Shown: one piece after another, positions 12,778 through 23,579 of the stretch
How positions within the stretch are numbered: the stretch's first letter is position 1
Layout: every line of letters starts with the position of its first letter
From: Cenococcum geophilum 1.58
Lineage: Eukaryota; Ascomycota; Dothideomycetes; Gloniales; Gloniaceae
Direction: 5' to 3'
Assembly (NCBI GenBank): GCA_001692895.1
Contig: KV748195.1
Coordinates: 2,356,001-2,420,000, forward strand
Length of the DNA: 64,000 nucleotides
Translations under genes and position numbers: made by a program
The notes under the pieces: generated by a model
Told to the model about the DNA's origin: nothing
What the model saw: the letters and a program-made list of their open reading frames with translations, nothing else
Databases searched by the model: none

Positions 12778-15700
12778 ATGGCAGATCCTACTGTAATTAA
12801 GTGCAGCAAGTGCCATATCTATAAGCCCCGCCTTAACTTTATTAAAGACGGCCCTTTAAATAAGATTTTAAAGCTATGCCAGTTATATCAGTCAAAGGCG
12901 CGTCTTCCCTATATATTACTTCTACTTTTACTTACTTTTCTAGGCCTCTAAATATAATTTAAATAAGCGGAGAGCTCTTATAGAGTTAGGTTCTACTACT
13001 AGGAATCGTCCTACAAGGCGCCAGCAAACTGCACCACCTAAAAACGATACCGAGAACGCCTTCCTGCCTCGCGGCCAGAACAGTTAAGATACCCCTAAAA
13101 TAGCTTAACGGCGAAAGATAATTAGGGCAATACAACGGGAGTACTGTATTCTTAATTAACGGGGTAAAGCTCACTTGCCTACTCCTCCGCTATATACCAC
13201 AGATGAAGCTCTATATAGTAGAAGAGGCACTCCAGATAGCCTAAATGCGTCCTCGCCGGAACTAGCTCCTATGCCTACTCTACCGCCAATACCTACCCTA
13301 CTACCAATACCACCTTCCTTACGGCAAGCTCCCTCGCGGTAAGCTCTAACTACAGCTACACCATTACCCGTTTCGGCTGTCGATTAGGAGCGAATTAAGA
13401 AGTTTAGGAGTATACTATAGGCTAAATATATAGAGACGTGCAGTTATTATAAGGAGCGGTGGTTCCAAATAGGCCTAGCTATAGAGGGTAACAATATAGG
13501 TGTATATAAAGCCTGCATTAAGGACGCCGATAGCCTTAAAAATCTAACCCTTTCTTCCCTATTTAGTAAAAGCAACGGGCTTAATCCGGGGCCTATTTCT
13601 AGCTTCCTACCTATACTTACCGTAGTAGAGGAGCTTCTAATTACGCGCGTATACGTTTATCTACAAGTTATACGTATACGCGGCCAGTAATATCGCTATA
13701 CTAGCTACGTCTGCTACTTTGGCTAAAACACACTAAAGACTTAAAGGCAGCTACTACGGCTACCTACTAAACTTAATATACTGGTTGTAAGGCCTATAGT
13801 AGTAGAGGGTAGCAAATACCTAAGTTGGCGGTTTACTAAGCGGTATACTATAAGGCGCTCTACTATAGCACAGTGGCTTTACTTTCTAAAGGTTAATTAT
13901 CCTAATTATTATAACGTTAAAATATATAACACCTAGCTTACTAGCTTACCCAAAAATGGCTTTATATTAGATTAGCTACCTTATATTAATAAGTTAGAGT
14001 CTAATTCTAGTGGCCCAACGGCTTACCCTACTACTCCTATATAACGTCCTCCTATTATTAATCCTCTGCCTACCGAGCTTAGCAGTAATATACTAGATAG
14101 CGAATTTAATAATAACGTATTAAATACTTTGGTTCCTAATCTAGTACCTAACCTTAATAAATTGGAACTTTTGGGTTGCAAGGTTTAACACTAATAAGAC
14201 CTACAAACAGGCCTAGAGGTTCCTACTATACGGCAAACACCTCTCTCCGAATAATCAGCTAGTTTTATTATACGCGGCGCCTTTCCTACTCTATTTCCTT
14301 ATAGTAAAGCTAACTTTAATATGCTACGAAGCCGTATAGTTACCCTAGCTGCGTACGCCAAGCATATACTTAAGTATTAAGACAGTCGGTTTGGCCGCTA
14401 CCCCTTATTTCACTACTACGTATTTAATCAGATTATAAGAGAGTAAGCCCTTAACACTACCCGCTTCCTTTATAGCCAATTAAATAAAAATAGTCTATTT
14501 TTAGATAAGCTTAGTAATCTTATAAATGGTAGTAGAGGTAGTTAGGTTCTAAATAAGATTATACAGCATATATAGAAGCTTAAAGGCACTAGGCCCTACT
14601 AAAAGTAGAAGAGAAATAAGCTTATAGCTTATACTAAAAATATTTAAAGCGGGTCTCTATTCTTTATACTTAGCGCAGCTAATTTACATTAGCATAATCT
14701 ACACTCTTATATGCCTCTATTTAATAAATATAAGGCTACTAATAAGGCTTAACGCTACCGGATTGCTTCTCAGAATCTTAACAATAATCCGCATATTGCT
14801 GCTTACTAGCTATATCGCCGCTTTAATCTATTTAAGAAGCACGTGCTTATAGGTCTATTTAATAGCACTAACTTTTAGTCCCGATATAAGTGGTAGGTGT
14901 AAGGTAGTAGCTATATATATAGCTTCTTATGGAGTTTAATAGCCCTAAGGCTAGATCCGTTAACTAGTGAATTAAGGGCGGCTTTTACTAAGCACTAGGC
15001 TGCTTTTATATCCGTAATAAATCCTAATTAATCTAGGCCTCCTAATCTTTAATATCCTTCTACTCTTAGCTATAAGGAATACCTTAACACCAGTAAGCTT
15101 CTTACCGCCTACCTTAATTAATTTCAACGGCACCGTAATTACACTAAATCTTACTACTTAAGACTGAAGAAAGGCTCCGCTGGAGTAAAAGAGTGCCGCT
15201 TTTACTTTCCACGCTCTCTTTGCAATAAGGCCGCTGTATTAAAGGATTAAAATCCATATCACTAGACGTTCTATCCATAGCGTAATAATAAGCTTCTTAA
15301 TGGCTATAATATAGCTATAATACTAGCGTAGATAGTAAATATTAATACGTTGCCTGCTATAAGTATATTAGTAATAGTTAACTATATAGGCAAATATTGC
15401 AGTAAGGAGAAGAAGTTAACTTCCTACTAGGAGTTACTCTAATTAGTATAGCCGCACGCCAATAGTTTTTATGCCTTTAGTTTAGTAGTAGCTAAGTTTA
15501 TAAACAAGCTTATTACTAAATATAATTGGTTAGCGTAGGAGGTATACTATCTACTTCTTAACATTCCCCTTTCTAAAGGCTTAAGGACTATAGTAGCTTT
15601 AGATTACTGCTAGGAGGATAATTAAAGCGCTATATATAAGCTTATAGATAGGCAACTAAGAGGATATAGACTATCTAACTATAAGAAATATAAGCGCCGC

Positions 15701-17690
15701 CTAGATAGGGTAGAGGATATTACTTTCCTTAATTTTCTACTCTATTTTAATTACTCTACTTATAAGCGTCGACTAAGAGCAAGGCCTTAAGTTATATCGT
15801 ACTTTCCGTAATATAACAGCGATCCTTTCTATCTATAGTATCCTAAGTTCTGCCATATAAAGCTTATTCTTTATTACCCGTAAAGGGAGTATAAGAAAGT
15901 AGCTACTTATACTAATAGATTTAGGGCCCCTAATTATATAGCTTCCTATTAGGCTTACGTTAACTCTTATTAGTACCCGCCTAACTACTTCTATAATTAG
16001 AAACTAGAGGAAGGTTGTAAAACTACTAATAATATTAATAAGTTTAAGGGCGATTTCGCAGACAACTTGGAGTTATATTAGTCCTTTAAGGCCCTATATA
16101 CCCGCGTTTAAAATACTAATAAAGTTAAAATTAAGGATCCTAATAGGCTTAGTAATAGGGAGCTTAATTATAACTACAACTAGAGTACGCATTAGGGTAT
16201 ATACCCGCAGCTTAATAAGAGGACTTATTGGCAGAAAGTATAGCTATAGCCTCTACCATAGAGCCGCCTATCCTAAATAGCAACTCCGTCCTCCTTATAA
16301 CCAGGTTAGCGTTATATCTATAACGTTATAGTTAATCACTATAGGCAGATCTAAGTAGGCCTTAGCCCCTCTCTACTACGGATTAACATTAATGGAGAGG
16401 TAGAAACCGGCAAATTATATCTTATTACTATCCTCTTTACTACGCTCTATAATATAGTAAGGGCTAATAGCAAGCCAATACCATTGGCTTAAGCGGCCCC
16501 TACTAGGGTAGCTGCCTTTAATATTAACGGCAGAACTATATACGATTTATTAAGGTTGCCAGTAAATCGCCCGTTTAAGGAATTGCCTACTACTAGTCTT
16601 ACGCCTCTATAGCAAGCTTTTAAGAATATTCACTATTTTATCCTTAATAAGAAATCTATAATTGGGCAAGTATATCTAGCCTAGATTAATCGCCGCCTCT
16701 ATTAAATCTACCCTATATATAATAACGACTACTTTAAAGGCTTAAACATCTTGCTAGTAGGCAATTTCCATTAGCTTCCCTCTGTAAATTAGGCGGCCTT
16801 ATATAGTAATCTACCCGCTAGGCCGTTAGAGCTCGCCAGCTACAAAAAAGAAGCCTATTAAGGTAATTAACTAAACTACTATCCTAAATTAAGTTATATG
16901 GTAAGGCGGTGATAACGCTAAGAGCTTTATATTTAGAACCGCCCTTACAGAGCTACGTAGTAATTCTATAAGTGATTTAACCTAGAAGCTTCTTTTAACT
17001 AGGTATAAGCAGGGCCTATCCACCAATAAGGTTGCAGGCTTTAATAATGCAATTCGGCTATATAGTATACGCGCTACTATAGGTAAGTATAACGCTATTT
17101 AGCTTCGCGACCTTTTACAGCTAGTAGTGGCTATTAAGTTAGTTAATACTAGTGTAGGTATGCAGAAAGTTACTCCTAATTAGTGCGATACTATAGAGAA
17201 TCTAGCCCTATATATTGGCGCGAAAGTAATACTAATATAAAATATCTGGGTTAAACTAGGCTTAGTAAACGGTACTACTAGTATAGTTAAAGATATTATA
17301 TAAAAGGGACACGCGGATATTAAAAAGGATTAGCCTTAGTCACTACTAATTACGGTAGATAGGTGTAACGGACCTACCCTATTCACTTAGCAGGATAGTA
17401 AGAAAGTCGTCCCTATATTTTCCGTACTTCGTAAGTAGGAGGGTATAAGAGGCTCTTACTTACGGCGTTAATTTCCAATTACTTTAGCTTTTACTCTTAC
17501 CGTATATAAAAGCTAGGGCCTAATACTTAACTAGGTAGTTCTAAATATTAAGGAAAAGGATAAAATAGCTGGGCTAACCTATATAGTAATCTTATAAGTT
17601 AAGAAGCTTTTAGGGCTTATATTTAAANNTAGNTTNNATATAAAANAATTTTAGTTATCTATAAGNAAGACTAAANAGGTATAATAAGAA
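12778..17690 (+). pseudogene. Helitron Rep-helicase (DUF6570, Rep, PIF1 helicase), RIP-dead
   Basis: The start ATG at 12,778 begins MADPTVIKCSKCHIYKPRL, a Cys-pair motif typical of fungal Helitron proteins. A DUF6570-like segment follows (EELLITRVYV, near 13,630). The Rep domain comes next: the HUH motif is read as YIY near 14,912 (His to Tyr), and the family landmark VNYIGKYCSK lies near 15,380. The C-terminal PIF1 helicase has a Walker A decayed to ETGKL near 16,403 and a Walker B region GNFH-stop-LPS near 16,760. Intact proteins of this family nick and unwind DNA for rolling-circle transposition. Dozens of stops make this copy inactive. Weak similarity continues to about 17,690. Confidence 0.85.
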
Positions 17691-17999
17691 GATTTTGTAT
17701 AGAGGTAGTAGTAACTACTTATAAACGACTTTTCCTAATTAGGAAATTATATACTAGCTTAGAGGTAAGCGGAGAATATAGCATTTATCTTAGTTTTCTA
17801 ACTTTTAAATAGCTTAACCGCGAAATCTAATTTTCTAAATTTTAACCCCCCTATCCGTCTTACCTTCTTACTACTTCTAAAGCTATTAGATATACATATA
17901 ATAGTATATAGGGAGAATTAGCAGTATTACCGGATCAATATTGCTACTGTCTATAACGTTAATTAATTTTTGGAATTTTTGGAATTTTTTTTAAAGGGC

Positions 18000-18800
18000 G
18001 GAAATGTCGCTTATATAAGGAGTTATATAACCTCTGAGAATATATACTACTTAGGACCGTATATTAGCAGCCATAACTTCTCTATACTATAGTTAAGATT
18101 TTATATATACCGTACCTAGAGCTACTTAAAATAACTATTACCTATAGATCTGCCGATTTATAAATTAAAAATTAGACATAGTTAGAGCTATTAGTAGGGG
18201 TTATTAATCGCGCTTCCTATAATAAAATCTAACTAATAAATAAACTAATAAATTAAATTAAAAGTTTAGAACGTTTAAATAAGGTTCTATTAAGACGCTA
18301 GCTAAATCCTAACCTAGACCCTTTCTAACCTATTAAATTCTAAAAATAATAACCTTTGTTAAATTAAAAATTAATTTTATCCTTAATAAGCTATCTAATT
18401 AGATTTAATAGTTCTTTATTATCTAAGACATAGCTAAAACTAATAAGGTATAGCAGTATATCGACCTATTTAAGAAGAAAGACAATCTTCTAAAGCTAGA
18501 ACTATTAAGTTGGTCTATACTAAGGGATATACTACCTACGGCTATATTAATAGCAAAGCTAGACCTAAATTAGCTTACTGCCTATAATTAGCTCTACGCT
18601 AAATATAAGGATAATCTACGCGTATACTAGAAGCAAAAACAGGCTATAAACAATATTAATAACTACATTATTTACACTATATAGGTAGCCTACCTTTTAC
18701 TTATTAATAGCCTTAGTAGTTAGTTATATTAAATATTTAAGGCGTCTCTACTACTATAGTAGCTACTATAGTAATAGAGACACCCTATATTTTAGTAAGT
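18000..18800 (+). pseudogene. copia gag fragment carried inside the Helentron
   Basis: Between helicase and 3' end lies a frame with copia-Gag-like features: DLFKKKDNLLKLELL near 18,460, an AYNQLYAKYKDNLRVY segment near 18,580, then a QKQAINNINNYI helix. Stops replace Gln. A TATA-like TTATATAAGG at 18,013 upstream could be an LTR promoter remnant. The same block is in the right Helentron (22,390-23,110), so it was acquired before that copy was made. Confidence 0.6.
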
Positions 18801-18866
18801 AATTAAGCCTATCTTATACGAGAATTTTATACTTATTAGTACTTACTAAATTATATACTTATAGGG

Positions 18867-19600
18867 CCTCCTCCCATCTATAAATACTCCCTTCTTTATA
18901 CCTTCCTCTCTTCTTTTCTTCTTCCTTATAAGAGCTAAAGGTACTCTAATACCCCTCCCTAGTCCCCACTAAGGGATCTATTAGTTAATATAGCGATATA
19001 AATAGCATCTAATAAGGAGATAGGTAAGAGAGGAGATAGAAAGGACAGAGGGGCGTCTGGTAGATATTAGTCGAGCAACGTTAATATCTATATTATAGCT
19101 GCCTAATCTCCCATTTATAGGCCTCCTCCCGTCTATAAATACTCCCTCTTCTATACCTTCCTCTCCTCTTTTTTCTTCTTCCTTATAAGAGCTAGAGGTG
19201 CTTTAATACCCCTCCCTAGTCCCCACTAAGGGATCTATTAGTTAATGTAGTGATATAGATAGCATCTAATAAGGAGACGGGTAAGAGAGGAGTTAAGAAG
19301 GACGGAGGGGCGTCTAGTAGGTATTAGTCGAGTAATGTTAATGTCTATATTATAGCTGCCTAATCTCCCATTCGTAGGCCTCCTCCCGTTTATAAATACT
19401 CCCTCCTCTATACCTTCCTCTTTTCTTCTTTTTTCTTCCTTATAAGAGCTAGAGGCGCTCTAATACCTCTCCCTAGTCTCTATTAAGGGATCTATTAGTT
19501 AATATAGCGATATAGATAGTATTAGACGAGGAGACGGGTAAAAGAGGAGATAGGAAGGACGGAGGAACCTCTAGTAGGTATTAGTCGAGTAATATTAACG
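18867..19600 (+). repeat. three tandem units of about 256 bp, each with a TATA-like box
   Basis: Units start with CCTCCTCCC at 18,867, 19,122 and 19,379, spacing 255 and 257 bp. Each has CTATAAATACTCCC (TTATAAATACTCCC in the third), a pyrimidine-rich tract, a TTATAAGAGCTA segment and an AAGGGATCTATTAGTTAA segment. The right Helentron has a three-unit version at 21,655-22,375. No coding potential. They could be reiterated LTR or promoter sequence. Confidence 0.8.
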
Positions 19601-19818
19601 GCAGTTTTTATTACCTAAAAATTGCGTTATATAACGACAATTGGGAATATAAGGCGCCTTAACCTTACTACTACTTCTAAATTAAGTAAAAGCTCTATAT
19701 AGGGGGGTCCCAGGGGGTCTCCCCTTAGAAAACCTTATCTCTATATATATTAATTAAAGTCTATATAATAAAGCTCTAAATTAAAGCTTTAGGTTAATTG
19801 ATTGGCTTATTACTTATA

Positions 19819-19861
19819 ACCTCGGGTCAAAATTTTCGTTAGGGGGCTAACGATCCGCATG
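19819..19861 (+). repeat. Helentron 3' end: inverted repeat, hairpin and terminus
   Basis: ACCTCGGGTCAA is followed by AATTTT, the 6-bp stem/4-nt loop hairpin CGTTAG-GGGG-CTAACG, then ATCCGCATG. Homology with the right copy ends here, with TT next in both. In Helitrons a 3' hairpin is the rolling-circle termination signal. Confidence 0.75.
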
Positions 19862-20007
19862 TTTGGTCTAATTTTGTGACAGTATTCTACTAGTGGCCCT
19901 CATGAACCCTGTCATATGCAGCCGCACATAGTCTCAACTCAGCCTCGTTGCTCTAATACGCGTAGCGCTATCGTTAAAAGAACTGCATTAACTATTCGTA
20001 GCTCACG

Positions 20008-20220
20008 ATGGCATGCGTAACTAGCTTACTTTTCGGATTTTGGTTCATTTTCCTTTCCAAGTCAAACACCGGCAGTACATATCCATTCTACAACACCGAT
20101 TACTTTGAATGGGAGCATATCCGCCAAGGGTGTACTTACCATAGAGGAGAGGCCGTCAATTATGTCCAATCATTCGACGTCTGTCGTATTTATCAGATTA
20201 CGTGTCATTGCCTGAAATAA
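20008..20220 (+). CDS. small putative secreted protein in the Helentron spacer
   Basis: A 70-residue ORF. Residues 1-19 are hydrophobic (TSLLFGFWFIFLS core) and could be a signal peptide. The remaining part has four Cys (42, 59, 66, 68), many Tyr and a CHC motif just before the C-terminal LK. No family was recognised. It lies in the unmutated 1.5 kb between two tail-to-tail Helentrons. Small size, signal-like start and even Cys number resemble fungal secreted effectors, but the ORF is short enough to be chance. Transcription evidence would be needed to accept it. Confidence 0.3.
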   Translation: MACVTSLLFGFWFIFLSKSNTGSTYPFYNTDYFEWEHIRQGCTYHRGEAVNYVQSFDVCRIYQITCHCLK

Positions 20221-20531
20221 ATGTTCCGCCTAATAAAATAAAGTAGCCAAGCCACTCCTGATCTAACTATGATTAAGCGATAGGAGGACACTTAGGGCCA
20301 CAGGCATTGGAACATTGTAAGCTCAAAGGGTCGGATAAGTCATAGGATAGTATTGCGGGCCCTCTCTATTTCTTAAGACGACGGGACGAACAGCGATAGG
20401 AGACTATGGGAGGCCTCAAGTCTTCATGGGTTGGGGCTGTATGAATAGAAATGTGATAGGGTAATAGCAAAGGCCTCGTTGATCACGGAATTCTCGAATT
20501 GATAGAATAATGATAGGCCAGCATGGTGGGC

Positions 20532-20568
20532 CTCAACTTGGATGTTTTGTATATAAATTCAAGTTGAG
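20532..20568 (+). promoter_or_regulatory. TATA box flanked by a perfect 9-bp inverted repeat
   Basis: CTCAACTTG (20,532-20,540) and CAAGTTGAG (20,560-20,568) are exact inverses around TATATAAAT (20,550-20,558), about 65-80 bp upstream of the ATG at 20,632. The TATA spacing is typical of a core promoter. The palindrome could be a dimeric regulator site or a hairpin. Confidence 0.5.
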
Positions 20569-20631
20569 TTCATTGAACATGCTTGATCTCTAAACCCTTG
20601 AACGCTGTGAGCCTGTCCATCTGTTTTCGAC

Positions 20632-21120
20632 ATGTCCTTCCTATCATCTCGACACCCAAGCGGAAGAGTCCCATATCAATCGAGAAATCTGGCAGGGCCA
20701 TCATATACCGCGCACTCTCAAAATGGAGCCCCTAACGATACTCACTCTTCATTGGGTCCGTCGGGCTCCCAGGTCACCTCAGCAGAGCATGAAGTTTTGC
20801 CAACTTCAGATCGATACCGCTTAACAAATCGTCCCAGCACCACAACATCTTCAGATGGAGCGCTCGAACTTAGCTCTTCCTGCTCCTCAAATACACATTC
20901 CCAAAACTCACCAAAGTACTTGGCTATTAGCCGGCCCTGGCGTGAGATTCGTTCTGTGGAAAACTCAACTACAAGAGATATAGGTGGTACATCTCCCATG
21001 GAGAGGTGGGCGCAAGAGAGAGTCGAGGATCAAGCATGGAACAATGTGGATAGAGTCCTCATTAATTTAGATTTGGAAATGGACTCAACCGGGAAAATTT
21101 ATGAACAAAGGCGCAATTGA
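20632..21120 (+). CDS. 162-residue Ser/Thr-rich orphan protein
   Basis: An uninterrupted ORF of 162 codons with a favourable start context (CGACATGTCC) and a TATA box about 80 bp upstream. Residues 1-95 are Ser/Thr/Pro/Asn-rich and probably disordered. The C-terminal 65 residues are charged and may be helical, with Trp in RPWREIRS, MERWAQ and QAWNNVD. There is no signal peptide, membrane segment or recognised domain. It shows no RIP-type stops although RIP-degraded Helentrons lie on both sides, so it has probably been single copy. Length, promoter and start context favour a real gene of unknown function. Confidence 0.5.
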   Translation: MSFLSSRHPSGRVPYQSRNLAGPSYTAHSQNGAPNDTHSSLGPSGSQVTSAEHEVLPTSDRYRLTNRPSTTTSSDGALELSSSCSSNTHSQNSPKYLAISRPWREIRSVENSTTRDIGGTSPMERWAQERVEDQAWNNVDRVLINLDLEMDSTGKIYEQRRN

Positions 21121-21390
21121 TCGTTCGTATGCCTGGGCGTCTGGGAGAAACTCCAGTTGAGAGAGATAGAGAGGTGATGATTTGTAAGGCATCCATACTA
21201 TCGCAATAGGAATGAGAAATTTTTCAGTAGTTTGGAAGATCTGCTGTGCGATTGGGATTTCAAAGTATCCCTTGCAACGGTGAAGTCCTATGAGAGTTGG
21301 ACCATGCGCGAACACCAGAATCAAAAGTGCGCATATGGTCACAGGCGCATGACGGTGTGTGGACTCTGTAAGGTGAAGGACTCCATATAA

Positions 21391-21433
21391 CATGCGGATC
21401 GTTAGCCCCCTAACGAAAATTTTAACCCGAGGT
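21391..21433 (-). repeat. Helentron 3' end, right copy
   Basis: Inverse of 19,819-19,861. The hairpin is identical. The inverted repeat has one G-to-A change (TTGACCC to TTAACCC), a RIP-type transition. Confidence 0.75.
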
Positions 21434-21654
21434 TATAAGTAATAAGCCAATTAATTAACCCAAAGCTTTAATTTAGAGCTTTATTATATAGACTTTAATT
21501 AATATATATAGAGATAAGGTTTTCTAGGGGGAGACCCCCTAGGACCCCCCTATATAGAGCTTTTATTTAATTTAAAAGTAGTAGTAAGGCTAAGGCGCCT
21601 TGCGTTCCCAATTATCGTTATATAACATAATTTTTGGGTAACAAAAACCGCCAT

Positions 21655-22375
21655 TAATGTTGCTCGACTAATACCTACTAGAGGTTCCTCCGTCCTTCCT
21701 ATCTCCTCTCTTACCCGTCTCCTCGTCAGATACTATCTATATCGCCACGTTAACTAATAGATCCCTTAGTGGGGACTAGGGAGAGGTATTAGAGCACCTC
21801 TAGCTCTTATAAGGAAGAAGAAAGAAGAAGAGAGAAAGGTATAAAAGAGGGAGTATTTATAGATGGGAGGAGGCCTATAAGTATAGGAGATTAGGCAGCC
21901 ATAATATAGACATTAACGTTACTTAACTAACACCTACTGGACGCCCCTCCGTCCTTTCTATCTCCTCTCTTACCCGTCTCCTCGTTAGATACTATCTATA
22001 TCGCCACGTTAACTAATAGATCCCTTAGTAGGGACTAGGGAGGGGTATTGGAGCACCTCTAGCTCTTATAAGGAAGAAGAAAAGAAGAGAGAAAGGTATA
22101 GAGGAGGGAGTATTTATAGATGGGAGGAGGCCTACGAGTATAGGAGATTAGGCAGCCATAATATAGATATTGACATTGCTCGACTAACACTTACCGGACG
22201 CCCCTTCGTCCTTCCTATCTCCTCTCACCCGTCTCCTCATTAGATACTATTTATATTACTACGTCAACCAATAGATCCCTTAGTGGGGACTAGGGAGGGG
22301 TATTAGAGCACCTCTAGCTCTTATAAGGAAGAAGAAAAGAAGGGAGTATTTATAGACGGGAGGAGGCCCTATAAG
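21655..22375 (-). repeat. triple tandem array of the right Helentron
   Basis: Inverse of the array at 18,867-19,600. GGGAGGAGG landmarks occur at about 21,865, 22,122 and 22,360. The copy nearest the gag fragment is shortened, because the unit between about 22,320 and 22,375 lacks part of the pyrimidine-rich tract. Confidence 0.75.
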
Positions 22376-22389
22376 TACGTGATTTAGTA

Positions 22390-23110
22390 AGTACTAATAA
22401 GTATAAGATTCTTATATAAGATAGGCTTAATTGCTTACCAAAATATAGGGTGTCTCTATTACTATAGTGGCTACTATAGTAATAAAGACGCCTTAAATAT
22501 TTAATGTAACTAACTACTAAGGCTATTAATAAGTAAAAGGTAGGCTACTAATATGGTATAAATAATATAGTTATTAATATTATTTATAGCCTATTTTTGC
22601 TTCTAGTATACGCGTAAATCGTCCTTATATTTAGCGTAAAGTTAGTTATAAGTAGTAAGCTAATTTGGGTCTAGCTTTACTATTAATATAGCCGTAGGTA
22701 GTATGTCCCTTAGTATAGGCCAACTTAGTAGTTCTAGCTTTAGAAGATTGTCTTTCTTCTTAAATAGGTTAATATACTACTATACCTTATTAGTTTTAGC
22801 TATGTCTTAGATAATAAAGAACTATTAAATCCAATTAGATAGCTTATTAAGGATAAGGTTAATTTTTAATTTAATAGAGGTTATTATTTTTAGAATTTAA
22901 TAGGTTAGGAAGGGTCTAGGTTAGGGTCTAGCTAGCGTCTTAATAGAACCTTATTTAGACGTTCTAAACTTTTAATTTAATTTATTAGTTCGTTTATTAG
23001 TCGGATTTTATTATAGGGAGCGTAATTAATAACCCCTACTAATAGCTCTAACTACGTTTAATTTTTAATTTATAAATTGGCAGATCTATAGGTAATATTT
23101 ATTTTAAGTA
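22390..23110 (-). pseudogene. copia gag fragment in the right Helentron
   Basis: Inverse counterpart of the 18,000-18,800 fragment, with the same landmark order and independent RIP-type substitutions. Confidence 0.6.
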
Positions 23111-23579
23111 GCTTTAGGTGCGGTATATATAAAATCCCAACTATAGTATAGAGAAGTTGTGGCTGCTAATATGCGGTCCTAAGTAGTATATATTCTTAGA
23201 GGTCACGTAACTCCTTATATAAGGGACATTTCCGCCCTTTAAAAAAATTTAAAAAATTCTAAAAATTAATTAACGCTATAGACAGTAGTAATATTGATCC
23301 GGTAATACTACTAATTCTCCCTATATACCATTATATGTATATCTAATAGCTCTAAAAGTAGTAAGAAGGTAGGACGGATAGGGGGGTTAAAATTTAGAAA
23401 ATTGGATTTTGCGGTTAAGCTATTTAAAAGTTAGAAAACTAAGATAAATGCCGTATTCTCTACTTACCTCTAAGCCAGTATATAATTTCCTAATTAGGAA
23501 AAGTTGTTTATAAGTAGTTGCTACTGCCTTCGTGTAAAATCTTCTTATTATACCTCTTTAGTCTTACTTATAGATAACT

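Larger units (their letters stand above)
12552..19861 (+). mobile_element. Helentron/Helitron2-type element, left copy, RIP-degraded
   Basis: A 7.3 kb element whose sequence recurs inverted at 21,391-34,536. Homology between the copies stops at the same two points, which fixes the ends. The 5' end carries TTGACCCGAGGT (12,552-12,563) and its exact inverse ACCTCGGGTCAA lies near the 3' end (19,819-19,830). A 16-nt hairpin, CGTTAGGGGGCTAACG (19,837-19,852), and ATCCGCATG follow. Short inverted repeats with a 3' hairpin fit Helentron structure better than classical TC...CTRR Helitrons. It encodes a Rep-helicase (12,778-17,690), then carries a copia gag fragment and a triple 256-bp array. N positions at 17,628-17,676 mark uncertain bases. 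Confidence 0.8.

Noticed and set aside
21085..21393. 102-codon minus-strand frame reaching the Helentron end
   Set aside because: Overlaps the better supported 162-codon gene and runs into the transposon terminus; likely chance.
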